Positions 9,188-17,449 of a stretch of 64,000 bases of DNA are shown one piece after another. Position numbers and translations under genes: made by a program. Under the pieces are notes generated by a model. That model ran no database searches. It saw nothing but the letters and a program-made list of their open reading frames with translations, and had not been told where the DNA came from. Numbering within the stretch: position 1 is the first letter of the stretch; each line of letters begins with the position of its first letter. Source of the DNA: Pseudomonas sp. Irchel s3b2. Its GTDB lineage: Bacteria > Pseudomonadota > Gammaproteobacteria > Pseudomonadales > Pseudomonadaceae. Location of the stretch: contig NZ_FYEB01000006.1 of NCBI RefSeq assembly GCF_900187445.1, positions 237,596-301,595 of the forward strand. Direction: 5' to 3'.

Positions 9188-10830
9188 GCGATGCCCGCCC
9201 CGCACTCGAGAAACGCCACTTCGGCGGCCAGTGATTTCTTGTCGATCTTGCCTGCCGGGGTCAGCGGCAGCTGGCGGTAGAAACGCAGGTACTCCGGCAG
9301 TTTGTTGACCTCCAGGCCCTGCTCGCGCAGGTAGTCGGTCAGCTCGCTGAGGGAGAAGCGCGGCGCGCCGTCGCGCAGCGTCACGCAGATGCACACCCGC
9401 TGGCCGAGGTCCGGATCCGGCACCGCCACGCACGCGACGCTGACCACATCCGGGTGCCCAGTGGCCAGGGTTTCGATCTGCACCGGGCTGATATTGGCGC
9501 CGCCACGGATGATGATGTCCTTCTTGCGCCCGGCCAGAATCAGGTAGCCATCGGCGTCGATATAGCCCAGGTCGCCAGTGTTGACCCAGCCTTCGGCATC
9601 GCGATATTGCGCGTCCAGTTCCGGGGCGTTGACATATTGCATCGGGCTCAGCGGGCCGCGAGCCTTGATTTCGCCGACGCTGCCCTGGGGCAATTCAATG
9701 CCTTGCTCGTCGGCAATCTTGATCGCGCACACCGCCGGGTTCGGCCGGCCGACGCTGTAAAACACGACGTCCTGGGCATCGTCCAGCGTGTTGTGACAGT
9801 TCACCCCGTCCGCCGAACCATAGAGGCTGATAAAACCGCAACCGAACGCCTCGACACAGCGGCGCACGGTCACTTCATCGATCAGCGAACCACCGCAGAT
9901 CAGCCCCAGCAGGCTGGATTTGTCGACCTGTTCCAGACGGGAGTCGGCGGCGATGCGCTGGAGCATCGTCGGCACCCCGAGAATGTGGGTCGGACGCAGC
10001 TGCTCGATGGCCTCGATCGCCGCCCCGACGTCGAACTGCGGCAGCACGGCAATCGAACCGCCGAGCCAGGACAGGCTGCCAAAGGTCGCGGTGGAACCGA
10101 AGGACGAGCCCAGCGGTACCAGATACAGCCCGCGGAAGGTCTCGCCTTCGGGGTGGACGCGCTGCAGGAAACGCCCGCGCCCGCCCACCAGGGCGTTGTG
10201 GGAATAGGCCACCAGCTTGGGTTCGGATTCGGTGCCGGAAGACACCAGCAAGCGCACCGGCGAGTTGGGGCAAACCTTGGGCAATTGCGCTTGGGTCAAC
10301 GGCTCGGCCTGGAGCATGTCCTGCAGTCTCAGCCAGCCGTTCCGGACCTCACCTTCAACGATCAGCACCCGCAACGACAACAGACTCGGTCGAAGGGACT
10401 CGATGACCTGGCACAGATCGATGCCGGCGTACTCCGCTGGAACGATCACCGCCCGCGCATCGCAACGGCGCACCAGGGCCTGGATATCCAGGCTGCCGCG
10501 TCCCGGTGGAAACGGCGCGACCACCGCCCCCAGGGCCGCGGCGGCGAGGTCGATGGCGCAACTGCGCCAACTGTTGGTCAGTTGATACGCGACCACATCG
10601 CCGGCGACGATGCCAGCGGCGCGCAGGCTCGCAGCCATGCGCAGCGCGGCATCATGCAACTCGCCATAGCTGAGTGTACCTTCGGGTGAGAGCACCGCCG
10701 GTTTCTGCGGAGCACGTTGCGCGTGTTCGCGAAACAGTTGGTAGACCGATCGGTTGGGGTAAGTGCCGTCGCGTTCCCAGACACTGCGAACGTCAGCGGG
10801 GACCAGATCAATAATGCCTGCGTTATTCAT
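9181..10830 (-). CDS. AMP-dependent acyl ligase (ANL superfamily), candidate carboxylate activator
   Basis: This 549-residue adenylate-forming enzyme shows the P-loop VSSGTESEPK, the hinge/ATP motif TGDLGYIDADGYLILAGRKKD and the C-terminal catalytic Lys in TPAGKIDKK. The ATG at 10830 overlaps the stop of the CaiB-type gene (ATGA). In thiocarboxylate siderophore pathways such as pdt and qbs, a ligase of this type adenylates the carboxylic acid so that the thiocarboxylate of the sulfur carrier can attack it. Loading onto CoA for the neighbouring dehydrogenase is an alternative. Substrate identity cannot be read by eye. Confidence 0.88.
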   Translation of the reverse strand: MNNAGIIDLVPADVRSVWERDGTYPNRSVYQLFREHAQRAPQKPAVLSPEGTLSYGELHDAALRMAASLRAAGIVAGDVVAYQLTNSWRSCAIDLAAAALGAVVAPFPPGRGSLDIQALVRRCDARAVIVPAEYAGIDLCQVIESLRPSLLSLRVLIVEGEVRNGWLRLQDMLQAEPLTQAQLPKVCPNSPVRLLVSSGTESEPKLVAYSHNALVGGRGRFLQRVHPEGETFRGLYLVPLGSSFGSTATFGSLSWLGGSIAVLPQFDVGAAIEAIEQLRPTHILGVPTMLQRIAADSRLEQVDKSSLLGLICGGSLIDEVTVRRCVEAFGCGFISLYGSADGVNCHNTLDDAQDVVFYSVGRPNPAVCAIKIADEQGIELPQGSVGEIKARGPLSPMQYVNAPELDAQYRDAEGWVNTGDLGYIDADGYLILAGRKKDIIIRGGANISPVQIETLATGHPDVVSVACVAVPDPDLGQRVCICVTLRDGAPRFSLSELTDYLREQGLEVNKLPEYLRFYRQLPLTPAGKIDKKSLAAEVAFLECGAGIAC

Positions 10831-12680
10831 CGAAAACTCCAGTGAGCGTTGACCGAGGTATAGGTATTCACGCTTAAACACGTCTTCAATCGCCTGTCTT
10901 GAGCCAGCTGTGACAGGTCTTCTACGGCCACGACGGCCGGAATAGCGGCGTCGCACAGCACCTGTTGCCAGGTAGCGGCGGACTGCGACGCCAAGGCCCC
11001 GCGAATCAGCCCATCACGCCCCTCGAGGTCGCTGTGCAGATCGCAGGCGAGGATATTTTCCAGTTGCTGAAACTGGACCGGGGTCTGGCAGTCGATGGCC
11101 AACAGACCGGCGAGCGTTGGGTACACGCCCTTGAGCACACTGCTGTCGGCGGTATCCGCCCCTTGCAGTGACTGCACGCACAACAGGTTGGCGGCGCCGA
11201 GCAGCGAACTGTCGACGCGTACGCCCTGCCCGCTGAGGGCACGATGCAGCAAGGCGGCGCTGACCCCTTGAGCCGCGACCACACCGCCCAGCACATCCAA
11301 CACGGTGAACAGCGAACCGCCCGGCGTCGCCGAGGCCAGGCCAATCTGTTCCCCAACACCGGACCAGGCCTGGACCACGAAGTCGGTGCCCGGCAAGGAT
11401 TCGCCCGGACGGTCATGGCCCCAGCCACCGGCGTAGGCGTACACCAGCGCCGGATTGACCCGCATCAGGTCGGCGCGGTCCAGCGCCAGTTCGGCGGCCT
11501 TGCCCGGCGCCCAGTTGTGCAGGAACACGTCAGCGTCCCTGACTCGCTCGTACAGCTCTTCGCGGCCGGCGGCGGATTTGATGTCCAGCTCACGGACCTG
11601 TTTGTGTCGATTGAGGGCGTCAAAGCGCACCGACACCCCATCGACGCAAGGCGGCATGCCGCGCAACGGATCGCCACCGGGCAGTTCGATGCGAATCACC
11701 TCGGCCCCCAGCAGCGCCAACAAATGTCCGGCCAGCGGACCCTGGATTCGTCGGCACGACTCGATCACCGTCAGGCCGCTCAAGGGCAGTGCTTGCCCAT
11801 TCAAGTCAGGCAACGCTTTGCCGCCCGCGCTGACAGCGTCGAAGGCCCACGGCCCCTGCTCCAATTGAGCGGGCAGATTGCTGTCGGCACAGCGCTCGGC
11901 GAGGCTGCGCACCGGGCACAGCGCAACGCCGCTCAACTCGCACAGGGCGCTGATCCGGGCGATGGACAAGCGCGCCAGGGTTTGACGGAACACCGCCGGC
12001 ATCGGCGCAACAGCTTTTGCATAGCGCAGCAGGAAGGCCTTCCATCCCTGACCGGCCTGTTCGCCGTCGATGCCCACCGCCGCCCAAAAGCGCCGCCAGG
12101 GTTCGGCATCCAGGGTTTCCAGTTCGAAATGCACGCCATCGGCCGACACAAAGGGCGGACGATTCTTCGCGCAAGTCGCCCCCGGCAACAGCCGCTCGGC
12201 CTCGGCACCTGCGGTCGCTCCCGCCAGATACTGAGCAATGCCCAACACCCCGGCGGCGCCCATGGAGGTGGTCACTGCGCTGAAATCGCCACCGCGCAAC
12301 TGCCCCAGCGCTGCGGCAAACACACCTTGCAGGGCCAGGCTCGCGCTGAGGGTCGAGACATAATCCACGCCAAGGCCTTGGGCCTTGCCGCTGGCCCGAC
12401 CATGCACCGACATCAGCCCGCAGGCCGCCTGTACGGTGTGCTCGGTGACACCGGCGCAGCTGCCGTCGGGCCAACCTTGAATCAGCCCGTTGAGCGGTTT
12501 CAGATCGGGATGGTGCAGGGTAAAGCTCAACCCCCGCTGTACCGGATCGTCGGTAGTGGTCTGCGGGTTCAGGCCCAGCGTCGTCGCCTGGTAGCGCAGT
12601 GACGCTGCCAGCGGCGCGAACCCGGCAGGTGAAGAGGCAAAGGAGCCGCTGAGACTACATCCATGTAAAAGACGAGACAT
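10827..12680 (-). CDS. CaiB/BaiF-type (class III) CoA-transferase, tandem-domain
   Basis: This 617-residue protein carries two CaiB/BaiF-like halves. The C-terminal half (from about residue 300, LSGLTVIESCRRIQGPLAGHLLALLGAEVIRIE) looks complete and retains a likely nucleophilic Asp462 in TVLDVLGG. The N-terminal half is diverged and lacks an obvious equivalent. Enzymes of this class move CoA between carboxylic acids. The gene lies between the sulfur-carrier gene and the AMP ligase. A CaiB-like gene is also a member of the pdt thiocarboxylate locus as I recall it. It may shuttle the acyl intermediate between CoA and free or carrier forms. Confidence 0.82.
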   Translation of the reverse strand: MSRLLHGCSLSGSFASSPAGFAPLAASLRYQATTLGLNPQTTTDDPVQRGLSFTLHHPDLKPLNGLIQGWPDGSCAGVTEHTVQAACGLMSVHGRASGKAQGLGVDYVSTLSASLALQGVFAAALGQLRGGDFSAVTTSMGAAGVLGIAQYLAGATAGAEAERLLPGATCAKNRPPFVSADGVHFELETLDAEPWRRFWAAVGIDGEQAGQGWKAFLLRYAKAVAPMPAVFRQTLARLSIARISALCELSGVALCPVRSLAERCADSNLPAQLEQGPWAFDAVSAGGKALPDLNGQALPLSGLTVIESCRRIQGPLAGHLLALLGAEVIRIELPGGDPLRGMPPCVDGVSVRFDALNRHKQVRELDIKSAAGREELYERVRDADVFLHNWAPGKAAELALDRADLMRVNPALVYAYAGGWGHDRPGESLPGTDFVVQAWSGVGEQIGLASATPGGSLFTVLDVLGGVVAAQGVSAALLHRALSGQGVRVDSSLLGAANLLCVQSLQGADTADSSVLKGVYPTLAGLLAIDCQTPVQFQQLENILACDLHSDLEGRDGLIRGALASQSAATWQQVLCDAAIPAVVAVEDLSQLAQDRRLKTCLSVNTYTSVNAHWSFR

Positions 12681-12709
12681 AAAACCTACGCCAGAGTGGT
12701 TGCATAACG

Positions 12710-12745
12710 CTGCGCGGACGGCCTCGGGTGAGGTACGCCGCGCAG
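12710..12745 (-). other. Intercistronic hairpin between the sulfur-carrier and CaiB genes
   Basis: The arms CTGCGCGG and CCGCGCAG form a perfect 8-bp stem around a 20-nt loop. It sits in the roughly 100-nt gap after the carrier-protein stop and has no T-run, so it is not a classical terminator. It could protect the 3' end of the upstream mRNA or attenuate downstream expression. Confidence 0.4.
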
Positions 12746-12779
12746 GCCCGGAGTCAATGGGTCGGCAGTCAGTCGGCCA

Positions 12780-13052
12780 TCAACCACCAGCAACCGCCGG
12801 CAGGATGGTGATGGCATCGCCCGCTTTGACGGGAGTGGCCAGATTGTCGGCAAAACGGATGTCGTCATCGTTGACGTAGATATTCACGAAACGATGCACC
12901 TGGTCACCGCCAATCAGCCGTTCTTTAACGCCCGGGTACGCCCGTTCCATCTGCTCGATCACTTCAAGAACCGTACTTCCCTGAACTTCGACGCGCTTCT
13001 GATCTTGAGTAAAAGAGCGCAACAAAGTTGGCACCATGACGGAAATCGACAT
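12780..13052 (-). CDS. CysO-like ubiquitin-fold sulfur-carrier protein
   Basis: This 90-residue MoaD/ThiS-fold protein ends directly in a Gly-Gly, the form needed for C-terminal adenylation and thiocarboxylation. The second half (HRFVNIYVNDDD, then ITILPAVAGG) is very close to mycobacterial CysO as I remember it. The adjacent MoeZ-like E1 should convert the terminal Gly to a thiocarboxylate that donates sulfur to the product. The diglycine is already exposed, so unlike QbsE-type carriers no proteolytic trimming is needed. A short hairpin (AAGCCTTATTAAGGCTT) lies just upstream of its GGGAG ribosome-binding site. Confidence 0.93.
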   Translation of the reverse strand: MSISVMVPTLLRSFTQDQKRVEVQGSTVLEVIEQMERAYPGVKERLIGGDQVHRFVNIYVNDDDIRFADNLATPVKAGDAITILPAVAGG

Positions 13053-13130
13053 GCAGAACTCCCTGAGCCTTAATAAGGCTTTTGTATTTAATTAATTGAT
13101 GAATGTTTAATGTCGCGCCGGCATCAAGTT

Positions 13131-13538
13131 TCAACGAACGACATGAATACTTTCTTCGGTAACTTTGCGATTGACGATTCGAAAACTGCGCACCGCCACA
13201 TCAATATCCGGCAAGGTTGAAACAATCACGTAGTGCACCGACGCATCACCGGCGTATTGCACATCTTCAGCACTGGGGTAGGCCGCGCTGGCGGTATGGG
13301 AGTGATAGATCACCCGACATTCCTCGTCCTGCTCATCCAGTTCACGCCAGACCGCCAGTTGCTGTTTCGGCGCAAAGCTGAAAAAGGTCGGCGAGCGCGC
13401 CGCATTGTCCATGGCGATCAGCCGTTCGGCGGTCCTGGCGCCAGCGGGTGCGGCGATGATGCCGCAGGTTTCCAGCGGATGGTCCCGCCGTGCCTGCTCC
13501 AGCATCGCCTCCAGCAGGCCGGCACGAATTCTCAACAT
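13131..13538 (-). CDS. JAMM/MPN+ zinc metalloprotease-like protein (Mec+-like)
   Basis: This 135-residue protein has the JAMM metal site: an upstream Glu in HPLETCG and HSHTASAAYPSAED (His-x-His plus Asp). Its length and ending (RIVNRKVTEE) resemble mycobacterial Mec+, which releases cysteine from CysO-Cys. The frame is open 30 codons upstream, but the start MLRIRAGL at 13538 matches the family and falls just after the MoeZ-like stop. With a carrier already ending in Gly-Gly, a role in hydrolysing a carrier-product adduct is more plausible than carrier maturation. That is inference. Confidence 0.9.
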   Translation of the reverse strand: MLRIRAGLLEAMLEQARRDHPLETCGIIAAPAGARTAERLIAMDNAARSPTFFSFAPKQQLAVWRELDEQDEECRVIYHSHTASAAYPSAEDVQYAGDASVHYVIVSTLPDIDVAVRSFRIVNRKVTEESIHVVR

Positions 13539-13557
13539 GCTCGCCCCTCGCTTGCGC

Positions 13558-14730
13558 TCAATAACTCGGCAACGTCGGCTCAACGTCCCGCACCCAGGCG
13601 AGTACGCCGCCGTCGAGGTTACGCACATTGCTGAAGCCCAATTGCTGCAATTCGAGCAACACCGCTTTGGAGCGCAACCCGGATTTGCAATGCAGAACCA
13701 GGTTGGCGTGCTTGCCGAATCGGGTCTCGATCAGCGCGGCGGTGTTTGGCCCCTTGGGTATGTGCTGAGCACCCTGAATGCGCACGATGTCCCACTCGGT
13801 GCGCTCGCGCACATCGATCAGCAGCACATCTTGATGTCCTTCGCGCAGGGCTTGCAGCTCCCGGGCACTGATGGACGGAATGTCCGAAGGCTGCACGCCG
13901 TGGGGCGCGGTCAGACCGCAGAACACTTGATAATCGCTCAGGGCGGTGATCGGCTGGCGGCCGGGAGCGCGGCGCAGCGGCATTTGTCGGTAGGACATTT
14001 CCAGAGCGTCGTAGACCATCAGGCGCCCCAGCAGGCTTTCGCCGATGCCGGTGATGAGTTTGACCGCCTCGGTGGCCATGATCGCTCCGATGGAGGCGCA
14101 GAGAATGCCCAATACCCCGCCCTCGGAGCAGGAGGGTGCCAGCTCCGGGGGTGGCGGCTCCGGGTACAGGTCGCGGTAATTGAGGCCGACGCCGCCGGGG
14201 GCGTTTTCCCAGAACACCGAGGCCTGTCCCTCGAAGCGGAAGATCGAACCCCAGACGTAGGGCTTGTTGGCCAGCACGCAGGCGTCGTTGACCAGATAGC
14301 GAGTAGCGAAGTTGTCGGTGCCATCGAGAATCAGGTCGTACTGGCTGAACAACTGCACCGCGGTTTCCGGTTCCAGACGCTGGTCATAGAGGTTGACCTG
14401 CACATGGGGGTTCAGATCCTTAATCGCCGCGGCGGCGCTTTCAACTTTCAATTGACCGACGGTGGCCACCCGATGAATGACCTGGCGTTGCAGATTGGAC
14501 TCGTCCACCCGGTCGAAATCGATGATACCCAGCGTGCCGATGCCAGCTGCCGCCAGATACAACAAGGCCGGTGAACCCAGACCGCCCGCACCGATAACCA
14601 GCACTTTACTGCTCTTCAAGCGACGCTGGCCTTCAAGGCCGACATCGGGAATTAACAAGTGTCGGCTGTAACGGGTTATTTCTTCATTACTTAGGATTGC
14701 AACGGGTTCTACAAGAGCAGGAAGTTTCAT
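13558..14730 (-). CDS. MoeZ-like E1 adenylyltransferase/sulfurtransferase (ThiF domain plus rhodanese)
   Basis: This 390-residue two-domain protein has an N-terminal ThiF/MoeB domain with GAGGLGSP nucleotide binding near residues 47-54 and DGTDNFATR near 144. It lacks the zinc CxxC pairs of MoeB, as MoeZ does. A C-terminal rhodanese domain carries the active-loop Cys in CKSGLRS near residue 356. It should adenylate the Gly-Gly end of the CysO-like carrier and transfer sulfur to it. It is the first gene after a terminator-like hairpin at 14872-14896, so it may also head its own transcript. Confidence 0.93.
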   Translation of the reverse strand: MKLPALVEPVAILSNEEITRYSRHLLIPDVGLEGQRRLKSSKVLVIGAGGLGSPALLYLAAAGIGTLGIIDFDRVDESNLQRQVIHRVATVGQLKVESAAAAIKDLNPHVQVNLYDQRLEPETAVQLFSQYDLILDGTDNFATRYLVNDACVLANKPYVWGSIFRFEGQASVFWENAPGGVGLNYRDLYPEPPPPELAPSCSEGGVLGILCASIGAIMATEAVKLITGIGESLLGRLMVYDALEMSYRQMPLRRAPGRQPITALSDYQVFCGLTAPHGVQPSDIPSISARELQALREGHQDVLLIDVRERTEWDIVRIQGAQHIPKGPNTAALIETRFGKHANLVLHCKSGLRSKAVLLELQQLGFSNVRNLDGGVLAWVRDVEPTLPSY

Positions 14731-14871
14731 GGCGTATACCTGTTACTGAATGCAACCGATTCTCAGGCAGCCACTTCAATTAATCAATTCGACGGGTCTG
14801 GATTTTCATATTCAGAACACACGTTTTTGTATGAATTTAAACAATCGTCGATGACGTGTGACAAATAGATG

Positions 14872-14896
14872 AAAGCCCTCTTTCGAGGGCTTTCAT
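14872..14896 (-). terminator. Terminator-like hairpin between the aminotransferase-fusion and MoeZ-like genes
   Basis: The sequence GAAAGCCCT-CTTTCG-AGGGCTTTC is a 9-bp stem with a 6-nt loop, about 16 nt past the stop of the fusion gene in the direction of transcription. The following sequence (ATCTATTT) is only moderately T-rich. It lies in a 181-nt gap, the largest in the operon, and probably divides it into two transcription units or reduces read-through. Confidence 0.6.
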
Positions 14897-14911
14897 GGGC
14901 CGCTGATACCG

Positions 14912-17449
14912 TCAGGCGAGGAAGGTCGACATGTCCTTGCACACGGCACTGAAGGCCTCGACGAAATGCCGCGCCTCAGCATCGCTGAGCACCAGCGGTG
15001 GCTGGATGCGCATCACCCGGTTGTTGTTGGCGGTGACGAAAGTCAACACCCCATGCTCCCTCGACAGTTTGCTGACGAAGCGCAGCACGAACATCTCTTC
15101 GAAGTTTTTCTCCACCTCGCTGATGGCTTCCTCGATATGCCGCTTGGCCTTGCCTGACAGCATGCGATAAGTGCCCGCCGCATTCCCCGGAATACGGCTG
15201 GCGAACTCACGCACGAATGCCTCGACCCCACCGTGAAAGCTGTATTCGAACTCGATGGCGATCATCAGCCCGATGCCCCGCACCTCGCGGATGAACGGGT
15301 AAGCGCTGACCGCCTCGCGCAGCGCTTCCTTGAGTTGCCCGCCGACCCGCGCGGCATTGCCGGCCAGATCTTCATCGGCGATCACGTCCAGGGTCGCCAG
15401 GGCCGAGGCCGAGGCGAAATTGCCGCCGCCGAAGGTCGAGGTATGCAGGGCGAAGGTATCGATGCTGCCGTAAGCGCGGTCCCACAGCGCCGCGCTGGAC
15501 AGGGTCGCGCCGATGGGCACGGCGCCGCCGGAGAGAGACTTGGACAGCACCAGAATATCCGGCACCACCGCCTCCCACTCGCAGGCGAAGAGCTTGCCGG
15601 TACGCCCGAGACCGGTCTGGATCTCGTCGAGAATCAACAGGCAGTCATGGACGCTGCACAGCTCGCGGACCTGTTTCAGGTAGCCGGCGGGAGGCAGTAT
15701 CACCCCGCCCTCGCCCTGGATTGGCTCGAGGATAAAAGCACCGATATCACCCTGGCTCAAGGCCGCCTCCAGCGCTGCCAGATCGCCGAAGGGAATCGAA
15801 TCACAGCGCGACAACAGCGGCTTGAACGGGTCGCGGTGTTTGTCGCGGCCAGTCACCGACAGCGCGCCCAAAGTCTTGCCGTGATAGCCGTTGTCGCAAT
15901 ACAGCACCCGAGGGCGCTGCATGGCGGCCATGGCCAGTTTCAACGCGGCCTCGATCGCCTCGGTACCTGAGTTGCTGAAGAACACCCGCTCCAGGTTGCC
16001 CGGCGCCAACTCGCTGAGACGCTGCGCCAGCAGGCTGGTTTGCAGCGGCACCGAGACGTACTGGACGAAAGTCGGGTGCTGCTGTTGCAAGTACGCCTGC
16101 AGCGCCTGGTTGATCCGCGGGTGGTTGTGCCCGGTATTCAGGCAGCCATAACCGGCGACGAAATCCAGGTAGCGGCCACCGTCCAGGTCGGTCAGCCAGC
16201 AGCCGCTGCCGTGGGTGAACACCCGCTCGATATGGTTGAACTGATAGAACTCGCGCAACACCGGATTGATGTGCTCGCCAAAACAACGCAGGGCTTCGGC
16301 GCGCAATGCTACCGGCTGGTCGACGGGCGGGGTTGCCATGGCCCGTCGATGGAAACGGCGCAAGGCCTGGAAGTCTTCTTCGCGCAGACGCTCGCCATAG
16401 GACGCCATGGGTGACGGTGAGAAACCATGCAACTCGGCGATCCGGCCGATTTCCAGCACTCGTTCCTCAGGCAGTTCACGGCCGATGGAAAACGCCTCGG
16501 CACGCCCCTCCAAGGCCAGCACCAGGGTTTCCGCCAGGCAGCCATTGAGGAATTTCTTCGGTGCCAGGCCCAGGGTCTCGGTGCCGAAACGCAGGGCTTC
16601 ACTGGCCGAAACCAGGCCGCCATCAATGATCAGGATGTCTTTGCGATCATGCTGAAACGGCAATACATCCCGGGGCAAGGCTGCGTCCACCACCACCGAA
16701 CCCGGTGCCAGCCGGTAGGGATCGATCACTCCACCACTGGACGTCGCGGCGACGTAAAAGCGCACCTCGTCGTAGCAGCTGTCGATGTCGGCGGTCATGC
16801 GCACCTGGCCGTGCATTTCCGTCGGCAGATACGCCAGGCTTTCGCGGCCTTGTTCGACGCTGCCGCGATGCACCAGGCGCAGACGGCAACCATCCCGGGC
16901 CAGCAGCTTGGCAATGACCAGGGCAATCGAACCCGGGTAACCGACCACGGCCACTTCACTGTCCGCTGGCGACACCTCCAGGCGGGCCATGGCTTCCAGC
17001 ACATTCTTGTAGGCGGCGTAGGCCGTGAGCGAGTTGCCAGTGGTCACCGGCACGCCGCTGCGGTCCAGGGTCTGCAAACCGCGGTTACCGACGATCGCGG
17101 TAAAACCGCCCAGGCCGACCAGTTGCGCGCCCTGCTCTTTCAGGCTTTGCACGCCTTCGAGTACACGGCCGGCAATAGTTCGCGGCTGGCTGAGCATCTG
17201 CTCAGCGGTCAGCGGAAGGTAATGCAGGATGCCTTCACAGGTCGCGCCGGTGGCGCTGACGATGCGCCCGAAATCGGCGAACGGCACCAGGTTACGCGGC
17301 TGCCAGAGTTGGGCCTGATAACCACGGTCCTGCTCGACGAGGGTGCGGTCCAACAGGTCGATGATCTTTACCTGACGTTGCAGGGCGATGGAGGTTGGGT
17401 GGGCGATAAAACCGAATTTCATAGAGGTCTGTCCTGGGTTCTGGCTCAT
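14912..17449 (-). CDS. Acyl-ACP-reductase-like / class III aminotransferase fusion
   Basis: This 845-residue two-domain protein is unusual. Residues 10-355 resemble cyanobacterial long-chain acyl-ACP reductase: start MKFGFIAH, GLGGFTAIV at 112-120, TTGNSLTAY at 136-144, a Rossmann GYPGSIA at 170-176, and a conserved Cys304 in NGCLAETLVLALEG. Residues 380-845 are a class III PLP aminotransferase with SNSGTEA (492-498), DEIQTG (608-613) and Schiff-base Lys637 in LSKSLSGG. The chemistry suggested is reduction of a thioester to an aldehyde and its transamination to an amine in one polypeptide. The ATG at 17449 overlaps the previous stop; the internal ATG at 17422 (MKFGFIAH) has AGGACAG upstream and fits the reductase family start better. 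Confidence 0.85.
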   Translation of the reverse strand: MSQNPGQTSMKFGFIAHPTSIALQRQVKIIDLLDRTLVEQDRGYQAQLWQPRNLVPFADFGRIVSATGATCEGILHYLPLTAEQMLSQPRTIAGRVLEGVQSLKEQGAQLVGLGGFTAIVGNRGLQTLDRSGVPVTTGNSLTAYAAYKNVLEAMARLEVSPADSEVAVVGYPGSIALVIAKLLARDGCRLRLVHRGSVEQGRESLAYLPTEMHGQVRMTADIDSCYDEVRFYVAATSSGGVIDPYRLAPGSVVVDAALPRDVLPFQHDRKDILIIDGGLVSASEALRFGTETLGLAPKKFLNGCLAETLVLALEGRAEAFSIGRELPEERVLEIGRIAELHGFSPSPMASYGERLREEDFQALRRFHRRAMATPPVDQPVALRAEALRCFGEHINPVLREFYQFNHIERVFTHGSGCWLTDLDGGRYLDFVAGYGCLNTGHNHPRINQALQAYLQQQHPTFVQYVSVPLQTSLLAQRLSELAPGNLERVFFSNSGTEAIEAALKLAMAAMQRPRVLYCDNGYHGKTLGALSVTGRDKHRDPFKPLLSRCDSIPFGDLAALEAALSQGDIGAFILEPIQGEGGVILPPAGYLKQVRELCSVHDCLLILDEIQTGLGRTGKLFACEWEAVVPDILVLSKSLSGGAVPIGATLSSAALWDRAYGSIDTFALHTSTFGGGNFASASALATLDVIADEDLAGNAARVGGQLKEALREAVSAYPFIREVRGIGLMIAIEFEYSFHGGVEAFVREFASRIPGNAAGTYRMLSGKAKRHIEEAISEVEKNFEEMFVLRFVSKLSREHGVLTFVTANNNRVMRIQPPLVLSDAEARHFVEAFSAVCKDMSTFLA

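Noticed and set aside
12780..14730. Molybdopterin or thiamine biosynthesis locus
   Set aside because: No moaE, moaA, thiG or thiC partners, and the AMP ligase, receptor and regulator point to a siderophore pathway.
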